64,000 nt of DNA from Shewanella mesophila (GTDB lineage: Bacteria > Pseudomonadota > Gammaproteobacteria > Enterobacterales > Shewanellaceae), in NCBI RefSeq assembly GCF_019457515.1, contig NZ_CP080421.1, forward strand, positions 2,728,001-2,792,000. The letters are read 5' to 3'. The notes under the pieces were generated by a model. It worked only from the letters and a program-made list of their open reading frames with translations. It was not told where the DNA came from and did not search any database. The translations under genes were made by a program, and so were the position numbers. This document shows, in pieces, positions 47,485-56,683 of the stretch. Each line of letters begins with the position of its first letter. Positions within the stretch are counted from its first letter, which is position 1.

Positions 47485-48032
47485 TCACTACCTCCCACAT
47501 CCGACTGCGGTAAGCTTGCGATAACAACCAACTCAACATTTGCAGTGAGTATCTTAACCTTCATATTCTGTTTACGGACGGTTGTTTGCACTATTCTAAG
47601 CATAGGAGTGCCCGATTCGAGCGCTTCTAAATAACTCATCAACACTTCTGGTGTTCCTGACATATATAAGCTAACTGGATAGCCAGGAATAGTTGAATCC
47701 GTTCTTGGCTTTACGTTGGTATTTTTAAGTTCAACTCCCATTTTTTTAGCTTGCGACTGTAATGTGCGTAAAATTTCAACTGATGCCATGGAGTCTTTAG
47801 TTGTTATCCAATTAGTGTCCAACACTTGGTAACTTTTCTCTATGTTATCCGCTAACACTTCAAGCTGTTTGCTGCGATTTTTTGTCTGAGAAAAACGTTC
47901 AACATTTGCCGATAACCGCGCTATGTTATCCGTTTTTTCGTTTATCCATTGCACCCATGGTACGAAGACAAATTTAATAATCACTAGTAGTAATATGATT
48001 AACAAACTGTATTTATTACGAGAAGTTGTCAT
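47481..48032 (-). CDS. GspM/PilO-like assembly platform protein
   Basis: The 183-residue protein has one N-terminal membrane segment (about residues 9-26), a coiled-coil-like stretch with many Gln/Asn (about 40-75), and a periplasmic ferredoxin-like domain (about 85-170) with Y-P-V-S-L-Y-M-S-G-T-P-E-V-L-M-S-Y-L-E-A-L. That is the GspM/PilO plan. It overlaps gspL by four bases and the next gene by four, so the genes are translationally coupled. The name is from structure and position, since GspM sequences are poorly conserved. Confidence 0.65.
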   Translation of the reverse strand: MTTSRNKYSLLIILLLVIIKFVFVPWVQWINEKTDNIARLSANVERFSQTKNRSKQLEVLADNIEKSYQVLDTNWITTKDSMASVEILRTLQSQAKKMGVELKNTNVKPRTDSTIPGYPVSLYMSGTPEVLMSYLEALESGTPMLRIVQTTVRKQNMKVKILTANVELVVIASLPQSDVGGSE

Positions 48033-49102
48033 TTCGATACCTCCTCTATAATACTCTCAGGACGAAAAACCATACTGATCGTAAAATAATCAATCTCTTT
48101 TCTACGCTGAACCTGCCTGTCGAACCGCACTTCAGCCCAGTGAGGCGAAGCACTGAATTTTGCTAATACCTCTGTCGCTGATGCCGTTTGTCCGGTTAAT
48201 TGGACCAACGCACCGCGGATTTGGATATTTTCCAAGGTAGCAATGTCACCAAGATCTTTAACAAATGTATGTATGATCTCGGTTTGTGATGGATACTTAT
48301 CAAGAAAACTTTTATATGACTCTACAAGTTCTAGCTGTGTTTCTAACTGTTCTTGTCGCTGAAAAACCGCGTTTGCTTCACTCCTTAACTGAGTGACATC
48401 TTGTTCTAGCTGATACTCGCGCCATGATGCCCAAGAAGAAATAATAGCCATATAACAAGCCACTGCAGCAACACCAATGGCTGATAACTTTTTCCAATTA
48501 AGCGAAGGTAAACGATTATTTGCTTGATAGTGAAACAAGCCAAGCAACATTCGAGGTTTTACAGTAACTTCTTCAGATATCAATAGCTGTTCACGGTCAA
48601 GCACAATGGCTTCTTGCTGACTGGTCACGCCTAACGCATCTAAAAAGTTACGTGGATCAACCATTAATCCGGCTATGGACGTAATATTAAGATCACCGTC
48701 CTTGTGTAAAAACGCCCAATAGGGTTTGTTCCCACCAATTCGGTACAACTGTTCTGGGATTAACTTGGCATACATCAGCCATGTTTCAGGTAGCAATAAG
48801 CTGATACCGTCAGGTAAACTTTTGTAGACATCAGCTTTAATCACTGCAAAACAAACGGTGTAATCTTGGCTATTCGCGGACCGAATAAACCACAACACTT
48901 TATGACTTCCACCAGCCAGTAACTTAGACTCATTGCGAATCAATTTAATTAAATCAAGAAATCCGCATTTATAATTGCGGATTTCTTCTTGATAACTTCC
49001 TCGATTGAGTACGACAGTTTGGCATAGGCTATTTTTTGTTTTGTTGGTATCGGAAGATCTCAGCCATCTCATGTCTCCGAACGCAAAATTAAACCAATTC
49101 AA
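48029..49102 (-). CDS. GspL-like assembly platform protein
   Basis: The 357-residue protein has a cytoplasmic N-terminal domain, a single membrane segment (about residues 208-225, A-I-G-V-A-A-V-A-C-Y), a coiled-coil-like region (E-Q-D-V-T-Q-L-R-S-E-A to L-E-L-V-E-S) and a short periplasmic ferredoxin-like domain. This is the GspL plan, the anchor for the GspE ATPase. Sequence conservation is weak, so the assignment relies on layout and order between gspK and gspM. Overlap with both neighbours is four bases. Confidence 0.65.
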   Translation of the reverse strand: MNWFNFAFGDMRWLRSSDTNKTKNSLCQTVVLNRGSYQEEIRNYKCGFLDLIKLIRNESKLLAGGSHKVLWFIRSANSQDYTVCFAVIKADVYKSLPDGISLLLPETWLMYAKLIPEQLYRIGGNKPYWAFLHKDGDLNITSIAGLMVDPRNFLDALGVTSQQEAIVLDREQLLISEEVTVKPRMLLGLFHYQANNRLPSLNWKKLSAIGVAAVACYMAIISSWASWREYQLEQDVTQLRSEANAVFQRQEQLETQLELVESYKSFLDKYPSQTEIIHTFVKDLGDIATLENIQIRGALVQLTGQTASATEVLAKFSASPHWAEVRFDRQVQRRKEIDYFTISMVFRPESIIEEVSK

Positions 49103-49992
49103 TTTGATACAACCTTAGAATACTCAATTTTTCTCTCTGCTATTTGTGTTATCCGTTCTGTTCCATTAACTCTGATCAGCACAAACGAAATGTGATATGC
49201 AACATTATTGACTCGAGAGGTCATTTCGACCTTGAGCCTTTTAGATGGATAAAAGGTGCTCTGTTCTCCACTCTGACGCTCTATAGCCTCGTTAACATCT
49301 TGCCAGTTTTTACGAGCATCTCTTGCTAAACCTGCACGATATTCACCCATCATAACCTCAAGAGTTTCTTCAGGAACAAAATCAGCATTTAGTTGATCAC
49401 CCGAGATGTATGCAAGATACGGCGAGATTTTTGCCCATACGGTCGGCGTCATCCCCTTAACCAATGCTAATTCGGCAATAGACTGAGGAAGGTCGTTGCG
49501 CGGTAATCCAGGCTGCTTATAATCCCTCTTTTCAGCACCGTTGAGATGTAAAAAATCATCCTCATCATACCAATCTTTCAACGCCGCAATAATATTATCA
49601 ATGTTTGTCGCCCCACCATAAGCTAACAACCCCCTCCAAGTTGCTTCATTAAATGGCAAAACTGAAGTTAGACCTGAAAGGTCGGTCAGTTTAACGGTGA
49701 CGCCACTATAATCAAATGATTTCCCATAAAAATTTGTTGCTTCGGGAAAACCTGATTTTACACTTAACTGAGGTGATGGCCCGTAAAGCCATAATAGACT
49801 CGTAGAAAGCCGATATATTAGTTCTTCCTTTGTGGACTCAAGTCTGCCTCTTGCTGCGACAAAATCTTTGGCTTGCTGTGCCAAATTCAGTGTTGAGCGA
49901 ATAGTATATTGTTGTACCGTAATAACGACTGATATGATCGTGGTTATCATTAGCACTAACAACAATGCCATACCACGCTGTTTAAGCATCAA
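49099..49992 (-). CDS. gspK: GspK-like minor pseudopilin
   Basis: The 297-residue protein has a short prepilin leader ending K-Q-R-G and then M-A-L-L-L-V-L-M-I-T-T-I, the usual GspK N terminus, which lacks the Glu at position 5 of the mature protein as GspK does. The remainder is a large globular head, with L-T-D-L-S-G-L and a D-W-Y-D-E-D-D segment. GspK caps the pseudopilus with GspI and GspJ. It overlaps gspJ by eleven bases and gspL by four. Confidence 0.8.
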   Translation of the reverse strand: MMLKQRGMALLLVLMITTIISVVITVQQYTIRSTLNLAQQAKDFVAARGRLESTKEELIYRLSTSLLWLYGPSPQLSVKSGFPEATNFYGKSFDYSGVTVKLTDLSGLTSVLPFNEATWRGLLAYGGATNIDNIIAALKDWYDEDDFLHLNGAEKRDYKQPGLPRNDLPQSIAELALVKGMTPTVWAKISPYLAYISGDQLNADFVPEETLEVMMGEYRAGLARDARKNWQDVNEAIERQSGEQSTFYPSKRLKVEMTSRVNNVAYHISFVLIRVNGTERITQIAERKIEYSKVVSN

Positions 49993-50683
49993 GGGCCCCC
50001 GTAAAGTACCTTAACTTATTAGGGTCGTTATCAAGAATATTACTCCAATATTCTAGATTTTCTTTAGCATTACGATCTTCGAAAATTTGGATTTTGACCC
50101 AATCGGGTAAAAGTTCCAGCTCTTTTCCTTGATATGTTTCAGACCAACTAGGTTGGGGACGCGATGCCAAAGGTAAAAACTCCGACATCGCATTATATTT
50201 ATCCATTCGCGATTTATAACCGAAATAGGTTATTTTGATTGCCTCTGCGGGATAAAGCGGCAACTTGAAGTTTTCACAAAGTGCTTCGGCATCAAATACA
50301 CCACTTTGAACCAGATCAACTGATAATGATTGTTCACAATAAGTGAATTGACCATCTAAGATTCCAAGCCACGACTGCGCAGCTTGGTCCTGTTGACTTA
50401 AGCCAGTCCGACTTACCCAAAAAATATCGGTATGGTTGCCTTTAAAAAAAGGAACAAATCGTCCATTAGGTGATTTGTATAGATAATAAAAAGCTGATGT
50501 TAACTGCTCCTGCCAACGAGATTCTTTAAATAATAGATCAAGTGACTTTTCAACCTGCTTTTGCTTATTTTGGAACCCAGCAATGTAATAAGAGTAAGCG
50601 CTACTCGATAACATCATCACAGACGACATGATCAACATAGCAATCAACATTTCGAGAAGTGTCATACCCTGTTGCTTAACCAT
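49982..50683 (-). CDS. gspJ: GspJ-like minor pseudopilin
   Basis: The 233-residue protein begins with a short leader and M-V-K-Q-Q-G|M-T-L-L-E-M-L-I-A-M, a class III prepilin cleavage site with Glu5. The C-terminal head is larger than in major pseudopilins, as GspJ requires. It would form the pseudopilus tip with GspI and GspK. It overlaps gspI by 22 bases. Confidence 0.8.
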   Translation of the reverse strand: MVKQQGMTLLEMLIAMLIMSSVMMLSSSAYSYYIAGFQNKQKQVEKSLDLLFKESRWQEQLTSAFYYLYKSPNGRFVPFFKGNHTDIFWVSRTGLSQQDQAAQSWLGILDGQFTYCEQSLSVDLVQSGVFDAEALCENFKLPLYPAEAIKITYFGYKSRMDKYNAMSEFLPLASRPQPSWSETYQGKELELLPDWVKIQIFEDRNAKENLEYWSNILDNDPNKLRYFTGALDA

Positions 50684-51075
50684 ACAGCCTGCTTAAATTC
50701 AAAATTATGTTGAGTGTTTTCATTCGTCACTTCGATACTAAAAAGATGTAGCTTACCGCTGCCACTCTCTGGCAAACCAGTTTCTGGGCTAACTGAATTA
50801 ATCTCTGGTTTCGCTTCAATTAACTCTGCTTTCCAACTATATGGCATCCCCACCATATTCAATTTCCCTTCGGTATCCCCTTGTTGCAATGCAAAGCGAA
50901 TCGCAGCCATCAGCGATTGCACGACTCTCGCTTCTTTTAAATACTGCTGCGTGCGCCGTTGGGTATCAAAATTTTGTTGATAGACAACGCCAACAAGTCC
51001 CAACGCCATAAACAAAATGATCGATGCTATTAACACCTCAATCAGGGTCATTCCAGACTGTTTTTTTCTCTTCAA
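50662..51075 (-). CDS. gspI: GspI-like minor pseudopilin
   Basis: The 137-residue protein has a prepilin leader of eight residues, then M-T-L-I-E-V-L-I-A-S-I-I-L-F-M-A-L-G, the consensus N terminus of GspI, and a compact head. The V-G-V-V-Y-Q-Q-N-F stretch follows the hydrophobic helix. It overlaps gspH by 38 bases and gspJ by 22, so the pseudopilin genes are tightly packed. Confidence 0.8.
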   Translation of the reverse strand: MKRKKQSGMTLIEVLIASIILFMALGLVGVVYQQNFDTQRRTQQYLKEARVVQSLMAAIRFALQQGDTEGKLNMVGMPYSWKAELIEAKPEINSVSPETGLPESGSGKLHLFSIEVTNENTQHNFEFKQAVWLSNRV

Positions 51076-51448
51076 AACTTAATTCCCATCGTCTGGAGTC
51101 TACTGCGGCAGCGACTTTTTCTGTCGGGCTTGCACCAGTCGGTTCAAATTGAACTCGAACATTATCAAACGCTATGTGTTCTGTCTTTAGCGTTTTATCA
51201 TAATCTTTAGCAAGCGCGGTAATTTGTTTGCCAATAAATTTTACCTGTATAGGTTGCTGCAAAAAAAAGCTATCACGCCTCACCTCTTGAATAAACAAAT
51301 CGATAAGTTGAATTTCACCCGATATTCGTGACTTTTCTACATTATCGACTGTTAACGGTAAAATAATGCTCATGCTCAATGATAACAACAGCATCACGAC
51401 AAGCAGCTCGATAAGAGTGAAGCCATTTTTAGTTTTAAAGTGGTACAT
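51038..51448 (-). CDS. gspH: GspH-like pseudopilin
   Basis: The 136-residue protein has the short leader K-T-K-N-G|F-T-L-I-E-L-L-V-V-M-L-L-L-S-L, a prepilin N terminus, and a short head without the calcium-binding GspG tail, so it is a minor pseudopilin of GspH type. The ATG at 51448 places the leader at normal length; the longer frame from 51514 would add an unlikely stretch over gspF. It overlaps gspF by 14 bases. Confidence 0.75.
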   Translation of the reverse strand: MYHFKTKNGFTLIELLVVMLLLSLSMSIILPLTVDNVEKSRISGEIQLIDLFIQEVRRDSFFLQQPIQVKFIGKQITALAKDYDKTLKTEHIAFDNVRVQFEPTGASPTEKVAAAVDSRRWELSFEEKKTVWNDPD

Positions 51449-52625
51449 CTGACGTAGACACAATACTGAGCAACATGGTAACAACAACTGAGCCGACCAT
51501 GCCTCCCATAACAATGATTAAAATGGGTTCTAACATACTGGTCAATTTGATAGCCCATTGCTCAAAACGCCATCGAGAACGTTCAGTTATCTCACCAAAT
51601 ACTCCTTCTAAATTACCACTTTCTTCACCGACTCTAATCAGTGACAACATCACAGGTTCTAAAATATCAGTTGATGCTAACGCATCAGAAAGCATCCACC
51701 CTTGTGAAACTTGTTCTTTCACCCGGCTGAGCTGCTTTTGCAATTTGACATCCGTAACTACCGGTACAGAAAAAGCGAGAGCTTGCGCTAACGGTAGTCC
51801 ACTTTGCAACATCAAGTGCATCGCTGATATATAACGAATTCGTTCACTAAATAACAGTCCAGTGCGCAATAAAGGGAGCTTGCGCATCACTGCTAATGCC
51901 GTATTTTTAAACCAGGGTTTACGATATGAGAGCAGCGCAAATATACCCATTCCCGCTATAAAGATACCTAAGAAAAACTGATTTCTGCGCATCCATGCAC
52001 TCGTGTCGATAAGAAACTGAGTGTAACTTGGAACATGCTTCATATTATGAAACAGCCCCTCCATACTAGGAACAATAAAGTTAAAAATAGCAAAAAGCGC
52101 GACCATACAAACCATAAAAATAAAGCCAGGATAGATCATAGCTTGGTTAACTTTTCCTTGTAGCTCGTTTTGGAATTTTAAGTTTTTCCCAAGTCGCTCT
52201 AGGGTAATTGCAAGTTTGCCTGACTCTTCACCAATACGAACCATCTGACAAAATAGATTGTTAAAATAACGAGGATATTTAGCAAAAGCGATATGGAGCG
52301 AATGGCCACCTCGCACCGACTCTGTTATCTCCGCCAGCATCGCAGCAGCAGTGCTATTTGCATTAGAATCGGACATCATCTCAAATGCCCTATCAAGCTG
52401 TACACCATTGCGCAACAGCAAGGACAACTCCATAACTAACTGTTCTAATTCACCATTACTTATTCGATTAAATAAACCACTTTCAACCTTTTTCTCGTGT
52501 ACCGATAATGGATGTAACTCCTTTTCTTTTACTATTAGTAGCGCAGCGAATTCAGACTCAGCCCGAATTCGCCCTCTTACTTTTGCACCCGATTTATCTA
52601 ACGCCTCGAATTCCCACGTTTGCAT
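51435..52625 (-). CDS. gspF: Type II secretion inner-membrane platform protein
   Basis: The 396-residue protein has the GspF/PilC double repeat: two T2SSF domains (about residues 68-190 and 270-390), each with the R-x-G-E-E-S-G motif (V-R-I-G-E-E-S-G-K and I-R-V-G-E-E-S-G-N), and about three to four membrane segments. The N terminus M-Q-T-W-E-F-E-A-L-D-K-S-G is typical. It overlaps the gspE stop by one base (TAATG). Confidence 0.9.
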   Translation of the reverse strand: MQTWEFEALDKSGAKVRGRIRAESEFAALLIVKEKELHPLSVHEKKVESGLFNRISNGELEQLVMELSLLLRNGVQLDRAFEMMSDSNANSTAAAMLAEITESVRGGHSLHIAFAKYPRYFNNLFCQMVRIGEESGKLAITLERLGKNLKFQNELQGKVNQAMIYPGFIFMVCMVALFAIFNFIVPSMEGLFHNMKHVPSYTQFLIDTSAWMRRNQFFLGIFIAGMGIFALLSYRKPWFKNTALAVMRKLPLLRTGLLFSERIRYISAMHLMLQSGLPLAQALAFSVPVVTDVKLQKQLSRVKEQVSQGWMLSDALASTDILEPVMLSLIRVGEESGNLEGVFGEITERSRWRFEQWAIKLTSMLEPILIIVMGGMVGSVVVTMLLSIVSTSDVPL

Positions 52626-54361
52626 TAGCCAGCCACCCGCATCACTTCTTCATAGGTGGTCACACCATTCAAGACCTTAAGCAGCCCATCCTCTTTTAAT
52701 GTTCGCAAATTATTTTCAATTCTAAACTCTCGAACTTTTTCTATAAAAGTGTGATCTTTAGGCATTGATTGTACTTCTATATTATTCGGTAAGTATTCAA
52801 GAATTGCCATCCGACCTTTAAAGCCACTACCACCGCAGCTTTCACAACCTTTTTGAATACAAATATGCGGATGAGAGACTCCATATTGCTTAGCAATATG
52901 GTTCACTTCAGGTAGCTCAAGTAGGTGCTGAACATTTGGGTCTGGCACTTTACAGTTTGGACACAATGTTCTGACTAGACGCTGCGCCATAATCGATATG
53001 ACAGACGCATTCAATAGAAACTCTTCGACACCTAAGTCTAATAATCGAGTGAAGGTGGTTGGTGCGTCGTTAGTATGTACTGTACTGAAAACTAAATGCC
53101 CAGTTAAAGATGATTGCATTGCAATCCTTGCTGTTTCATGATCGCGAATTTCACCTATCATGATAATATCAGGATCCTGACGCACAATACTTCGTAGGCC
53201 TTTCGCAAAATCATATCCAATTTCAGTGTTTACTTGTACTTGATTAATGCCGTCAAGTTGATATTCGATAGGATCTTCAAGTGTAATAATTTTAACAGCC
53301 GGTTGATTTAACTTTGCCAAAAAAGAATACAAACTGGTTGTTTTGCCGGAGCCTGTTGGCCCTGTCATCAAGATAACACCAGTGGTTCTTGCTAAGTCTT
53401 TTTCAATTCGAGAAATCAAATCAAGCTCATAACCAATGGTATCTAAACCAAAGCTAACAGACTCCTTAAGCAGAAAACGCATAACCATACTTTCGCCTTC
53501 GCCTAAGGGCAGCGAAGAGACACGGATATCTAGCTCTTTTCCTGCGACACTGGTTTCAATCTTACCATCTTGCGGCTTTCGCCTTTCAGCAATATCCATT
53601 CCAGACAATATTTTTATACGAGATATAACCCCCAACTGCAGATCAATTGGGATATTCTCACTCAAGTGTAAAATACCATCTACTCGATATCTCACACGAT
53701 ATTGACCTTTATAAGGTTCAATATGCATATCTGAAGCACGAAGTTTAATGCCTTTTACGATTAAACTATTTACAAGATTAACCGTAGGAGCACCAAACGC
53801 CAGCTCACGTAGGCGTTCTAGTTCATTACCACCTTTTACACTTGTCAATTTTTGTTCGGAGCTACGCTCTGCCAATAACTTAATGCGTAATTCATCAAAC
53901 TGCGATTGCGTCGCAAGATGGACATCTAAATCAAATTCAGAATCAATCCATAATTCATAAATTTGGATATTAAGAGGATCTAAAACGGCCACTGATAGCA
54001 AGCCGTCACGGCCTCCTTGAGCGAAAGGTAGAATACCTTCCTCAACACCTTTACTGACATCAAGTGACAATATAAATTCTGGTGTCAGTGATAGTTCGAT
54101 ATCGGAAGTGAATAAAGGTAGTGATAAGTAGTCGGCATACAAAGAGGTTAATTCATCTTTTTGTATAACGCCTAAGTTAATCAAAATCTTCTCTATTCGG
54201 CCACCTAACTCTTGTTGATAATCTAGTGCTCTTTGGAGTTGGTCGTGGGAAACAATTTCTTTCTCTTTTAAAAAACGAACAATACCACTACCTTGGTCTA
54301 AACTAGCCTGAGAAGTTGATGCCTCTTGATCGTTGGCTTTACTTATACTCGATATCGGCAT
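52625..54361 (-). CDS. gspE: Type II secretion ATPase
   Basis: The 578-residue ATPase powers pseudopilus assembly. It has an N-terminal MshEN/T2SSE-N domain (about 20-150), a Walker A box G-P-T-G-S-G-K-T-T (near residue 340), the Asp and His boxes (E-D-P-I-E-Y, V-F-S-T-V-H-T-N-D) and a tetracysteine zinc domain C-P-N-C ... C-E-S-C typical of GspE. The start at 54361 has GAAGG five bases upstream and overlaps gspG by 23 bases. The zinc motif and MshEN-like start also occur in type IV pilus ATPases, but the surrounding pseudopilin genes support type II secretion. Confidence 0.88.
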   Translation of the reverse strand: MPISSISKANDQEASTSQASLDQGSGIVRFLKEKEIVSHDQLQRALDYQQELGGRIEKILINLGVIQKDELTSLYADYLSLPLFTSDIELSLTPEFILSLDVSKGVEEGILPFAQGGRDGLLSVAVLDPLNIQIYELWIDSEFDLDVHLATQSQFDELRIKLLAERSSEQKLTSVKGGNELERLRELAFGAPTVNLVNSLIVKGIKLRASDMHIEPYKGQYRVRYRVDGILHLSENIPIDLQLGVISRIKILSGMDIAERRKPQDGKIETSVAGKELDIRVSSLPLGEGESMVMRFLLKESVSFGLDTIGYELDLISRIEKDLARTTGVILMTGPTGSGKTTSLYSFLAKLNQPAVKIITLEDPIEYQLDGINQVQVNTEIGYDFAKGLRSIVRQDPDIIMIGEIRDHETARIAMQSSLTGHLVFSTVHTNDAPTTFTRLLDLGVEEFLLNASVISIMAQRLVRTLCPNCKVPDPNVQHLLELPEVNHIAKQYGVSHPHICIQKGCESCGGSGFKGRMAILEYLPNNIEVQSMPKDHTFIEKVREFRIENNLRTLKEDGLLKVLNGVTTYEEVMRVAG

Positions 54362-54743
54362 TCTCGCCTTCTCCACCTTCACGACCATCGGCACCTAGGC
54401 TAATCATATCAAATGGACCATTATTACCAGGGAAACGGTAAACATAAGGATTACCCCACGGATCGAAAGGAACGTCTCGCGGCAAATAGGGACCATCCCA
54501 TTTTTTATTAGTGCTCTGTCTCAATTCAGTTAGATTATCGGGATATTTACCAACATCCAATCGATAAGCATCAAGAGACGTCGCTAGCATTTGCATTTGT
54601 GCTGATGCCGTACCTCGACGCGAAGACTCCACTTTAGAAAACATCTGTGGCGCAACAAGAGATGCCAGAAGGCCAAGAATGACCATAACAATGAGTAGTT
54701 CAATTAACGTAAAACCCTGATTTAAAAATCTTTTACTTCTCAT
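54339..54743 (-). CDS. gspG: Major pseudopilin GspG
   Basis: The 134-residue protein has a prepilin leader ending N-Q-G and then F-T-L-I-E-L-L-I-V-M-V-I-L-G-L-L, a full major-pseudopilin N terminus. The globular tail carries the GspG calcium-loop pattern: W-D-G-P-Y-L-P, F-D-P-W-G-N-P-Y-V-Y and L-G-A-D-G-R-E-G-G-E-G. The calcium-loop G-A-D-G-x-E-G-G and W-G-N-P identify GspG rather than a type IV pilin. It is the first gene of the leftward secretion set. Confidence 0.93.
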   Translation of the reverse strand: MRSKRFLNQGFTLIELLIVMVILGLLASLVAPQMFSKVESSRRGTASAQMQMLATSLDAYRLDVGKYPDNLTELRQSTNKKWDGPYLPRDVPFDPWGNPYVYRFPGNNGPFDMISLGADGREGGEGENADIEYK

Positions 54744-55322
54744 AATTCTTGATTACCTGATAATTATTATCGATTAAAAAAACAATAGTAAAAACATGAT
54801 TCTCTAGCGAATCATAAAGCCTACAAAACCAAAGCTAATACCCTATATAAACCTATACAGTATCAAGCCTATAAGGAATGAAATGCATCTGGAAAAGAAA
54901 GGCTATTTATGATTAAACAACTGGCTTTGATGATGGTGATATCGGCGCCTATTATGACGGAAAGCTTTCACTAAAATCAAGTTACCACTAGGTGTTTGAT
55001 GGAATGAATATGATTGAGTCATGTGAGTATTAAAAGTGGTCAAAATAACCGCGTTCTCTTGTGTTCACCTTGTTAAAGATTCAGCAATTATCGGTAATAT
55101 TTGGCTGACTTAGTAAAATGCGTAATACGCGATCTCTTAGTGAAAACCTTTGCGACAAAATCCTTGCCAGATAGCTCCAAACAAAAGCACTGACTTCTTA
55201 TCTATTTTCCTTTTGACAGCAACAAACGAATTAAACTATCAACTGTATTACTTGAGCCTACGCTAGCATCATCGTAAAATGCCCCCCTTTTATAGATAGG
55301 ACAACGCTGTGAGACTGACAAA
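54744..55322. other. Divergent region between gspG and the polysaccharide genes
   Basis: This 579-base region is AT-rich and has no supported gene. It should contain the leftward promoter of the secretion operon and the rightward promoter of the GT4/flippase genes. A small inverted repeat ATGATTC/GAATCAT (54796-54815) is the only structure I noticed. Confidence 0.45.
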
Positions 55323-55469
55323 ATGAACAATAAACGAGTACTAATTGCTGGAAATCATACTTGTGGAAGCCGAGGTGATTCAGCAATTCTCAGAGGGTTG
55401 ATCTGTTGGATATCGAGAACAGCACCAAACATCAAATTGGTAGAAACAGCATTAAAGGAAATATTATGA
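55323..55469 (+). pseudogene. N-terminal remnant of a polysaccharide pyruvyl transferase
   Basis: A 48-codon reading frame begins M-N-N-K-R-V-L-I-A-G-N-H-T-C-G and contains S-R-G-D-S-A-I-L-R-G-L, matching the start of the intact pyruvyl transferase at 60256-61500 (I-L-L-A-G-C-H-S-C-A-N-R-G-D-A-A-I-L-R-G). It then ends at a TGA that overlaps the ATG of the GT4 gene. The full family length is about 400 residues, so only the first eighth is left. This is a truncated former gene, probably once part of the same polysaccharide operon. Confidence 0.75.
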
Positions 55470-56683
55470 AAGTCATCTATTTCCTAAGTGAGTTTCCATG
55501 CTACTCAGAAACATTTATCATTAATCAAATCAATGGACTAATTGAACGCGGTATTGATATTCAGATCATTACCCTGAAACAGGGTGAAGCCAAAGATATC
55601 GAAATCATTAAACGCCACGATCTAATATCTCGAACCACTTGCCTCACAGATGTATCTGACGGCAGTATTAACAAGCGCTATGTACAACTTAAAAACATTC
55701 TCTTTTCTCTGACTAATTCAAATTTCAGGAAAATAATGATGAGAAAGTTGAAAGATAAAAACTTTGGTTTTGTTAACTATGCCAATCTCATCAAAAAAAG
55801 AAGCCACTTTGAAGCCGATGCCATTGTTGCTCACTTTGGCCCTAGTGCCATTATTGCCGATGACTTAATTGAGCTTGGCTGCTTGTCTGGCAAACTCTAT
55901 CCCGTTTTTCATGGGTATGACATTAGCCACAAAAATGTACTAAAAAAATATTTACCTGCATATCAACGTCTATTTAAAAAAGAGATTATAGCACTTCCTA
56001 TCAGTGAGTTATGGCGACAAAAACTATTAGAATTTGGCTGTCCAGCAGAAAAAATTCTTGTTAATCGTATGGGGATCGATGCTGATTGTTTTACCTTCAA
56101 CCCCCAAGTAAAACTCCACTCGCCTTTGCAATTGCTCACCGTCGCACGTCACTCAGAGAAAAAAGGATTAGAGTATTCGATACGAGCGATGAAACTTTTA
56201 CAGGCTGCCAACATTGATTTCCAATATAATATTATTGGTACAGGTCCTTTATTCGACAATCATCTGCAATTAATTCGCGAGCTGGGGCTAAAAAATTCGG
56301 TGACATTACTGGGCTATCAAGATCCAAACGCAATTAACCAACATTTAGAAAATACAGATGTATTTATCCTACCAAGCGTTACCGCAGAATCTGGAGATAT
56401 GGAAGGCATTCCAGTTGCGTTAATGGAGGCTATGGCCAAGGGCGTCATCTGTTTATCCACATTACACAGTGGAATTCCAGAACTGATTGAAAATAATCAC
56501 AGTGGCTATTTAGTCCCCGAACGAGATCCTAACGCATTGGCGACCATATTAACTGAAATAGTTAATGGAAAACACAATCTTGCACAGATCAAGGCTACCG
56601 CGTTACAAACAATTTTAGATATTTACAACCAAAAACATATTTATGATCAACTAGCCGACTTGCTAAGGAATAATACAAAGTGA
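55466..56683 (+). CDS. Group 1 (GT4) glycosyltransferase
   Basis: The 405-residue cytoplasmic enzyme has a GT-B fold: an N-terminal domain starting V-I-Y-F-L-S-E-F-P-C-Y-S-E-T-F-I, and a C-terminal domain with E-G-I-P-V-A-L-M-E (E-x7-E, the nucleotide-sugar diphosphate-binding motif), V-A-R-H-S-E-K-K-G-L and G-I-P-E-L-I. It resembles WcaL-type transferases of exopolysaccharide clusters. AAAGGA lies six bases before the ATG, which fixes the start at 55466 and not at the longer frame. It overlaps the Wzx-like gene by four bases (GTGA). Confidence 0.85.
   Translation: MKVIYFLSEFPCYSETFIINQINGLIERGIDIQIITLKQGEAKDIEIIKRHDLISRTTCLTDVSDGSINKRYVQLKNILFSLTNSNFRKIMMRKLKDKNFGFVNYANLIKKRSHFEADAIVAHFGPSAIIADDLIELGCLSGKLYPVFHGYDISHKNVLKKYLPAYQRLFKKEIIALPISELWRQKLLEFGCPAEKILVNRMGIDADCFTFNPQVKLHSPLQLLTVARHSEKKGLEYSIRAMKLLQAANIDFQYNIIGTGPLFDNHLQLIRELGLKNSVTLLGYQDPNAINQHLENTDVFILPSVTAESGDMEGIPVALMEAMAKGVICLSTLHSGIPELIENNHSGYLVPERDPNALATILTEIVNGKHNLAQIKATALQTILDIYNQKHIYDQLADLLRNNTK

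Noticed and set aside
44916..54743. The secretion genes as an MSHA or other type IV pilus cluster
   Set aside because: The GspG calcium-loop tail, GspK-, GspJ- and GspI-type pseudopilins and the GspC/L/M-type proteins favour type II secretion, though the ATPase and lipoprotein secretin also resemble pilus parts.
55323..55469. The 48-codon frame as a regulatory leader peptide
   Set aside because: Its sequence matches the start of a pyruvyl transferase too well; truncation is the simpler explanation.
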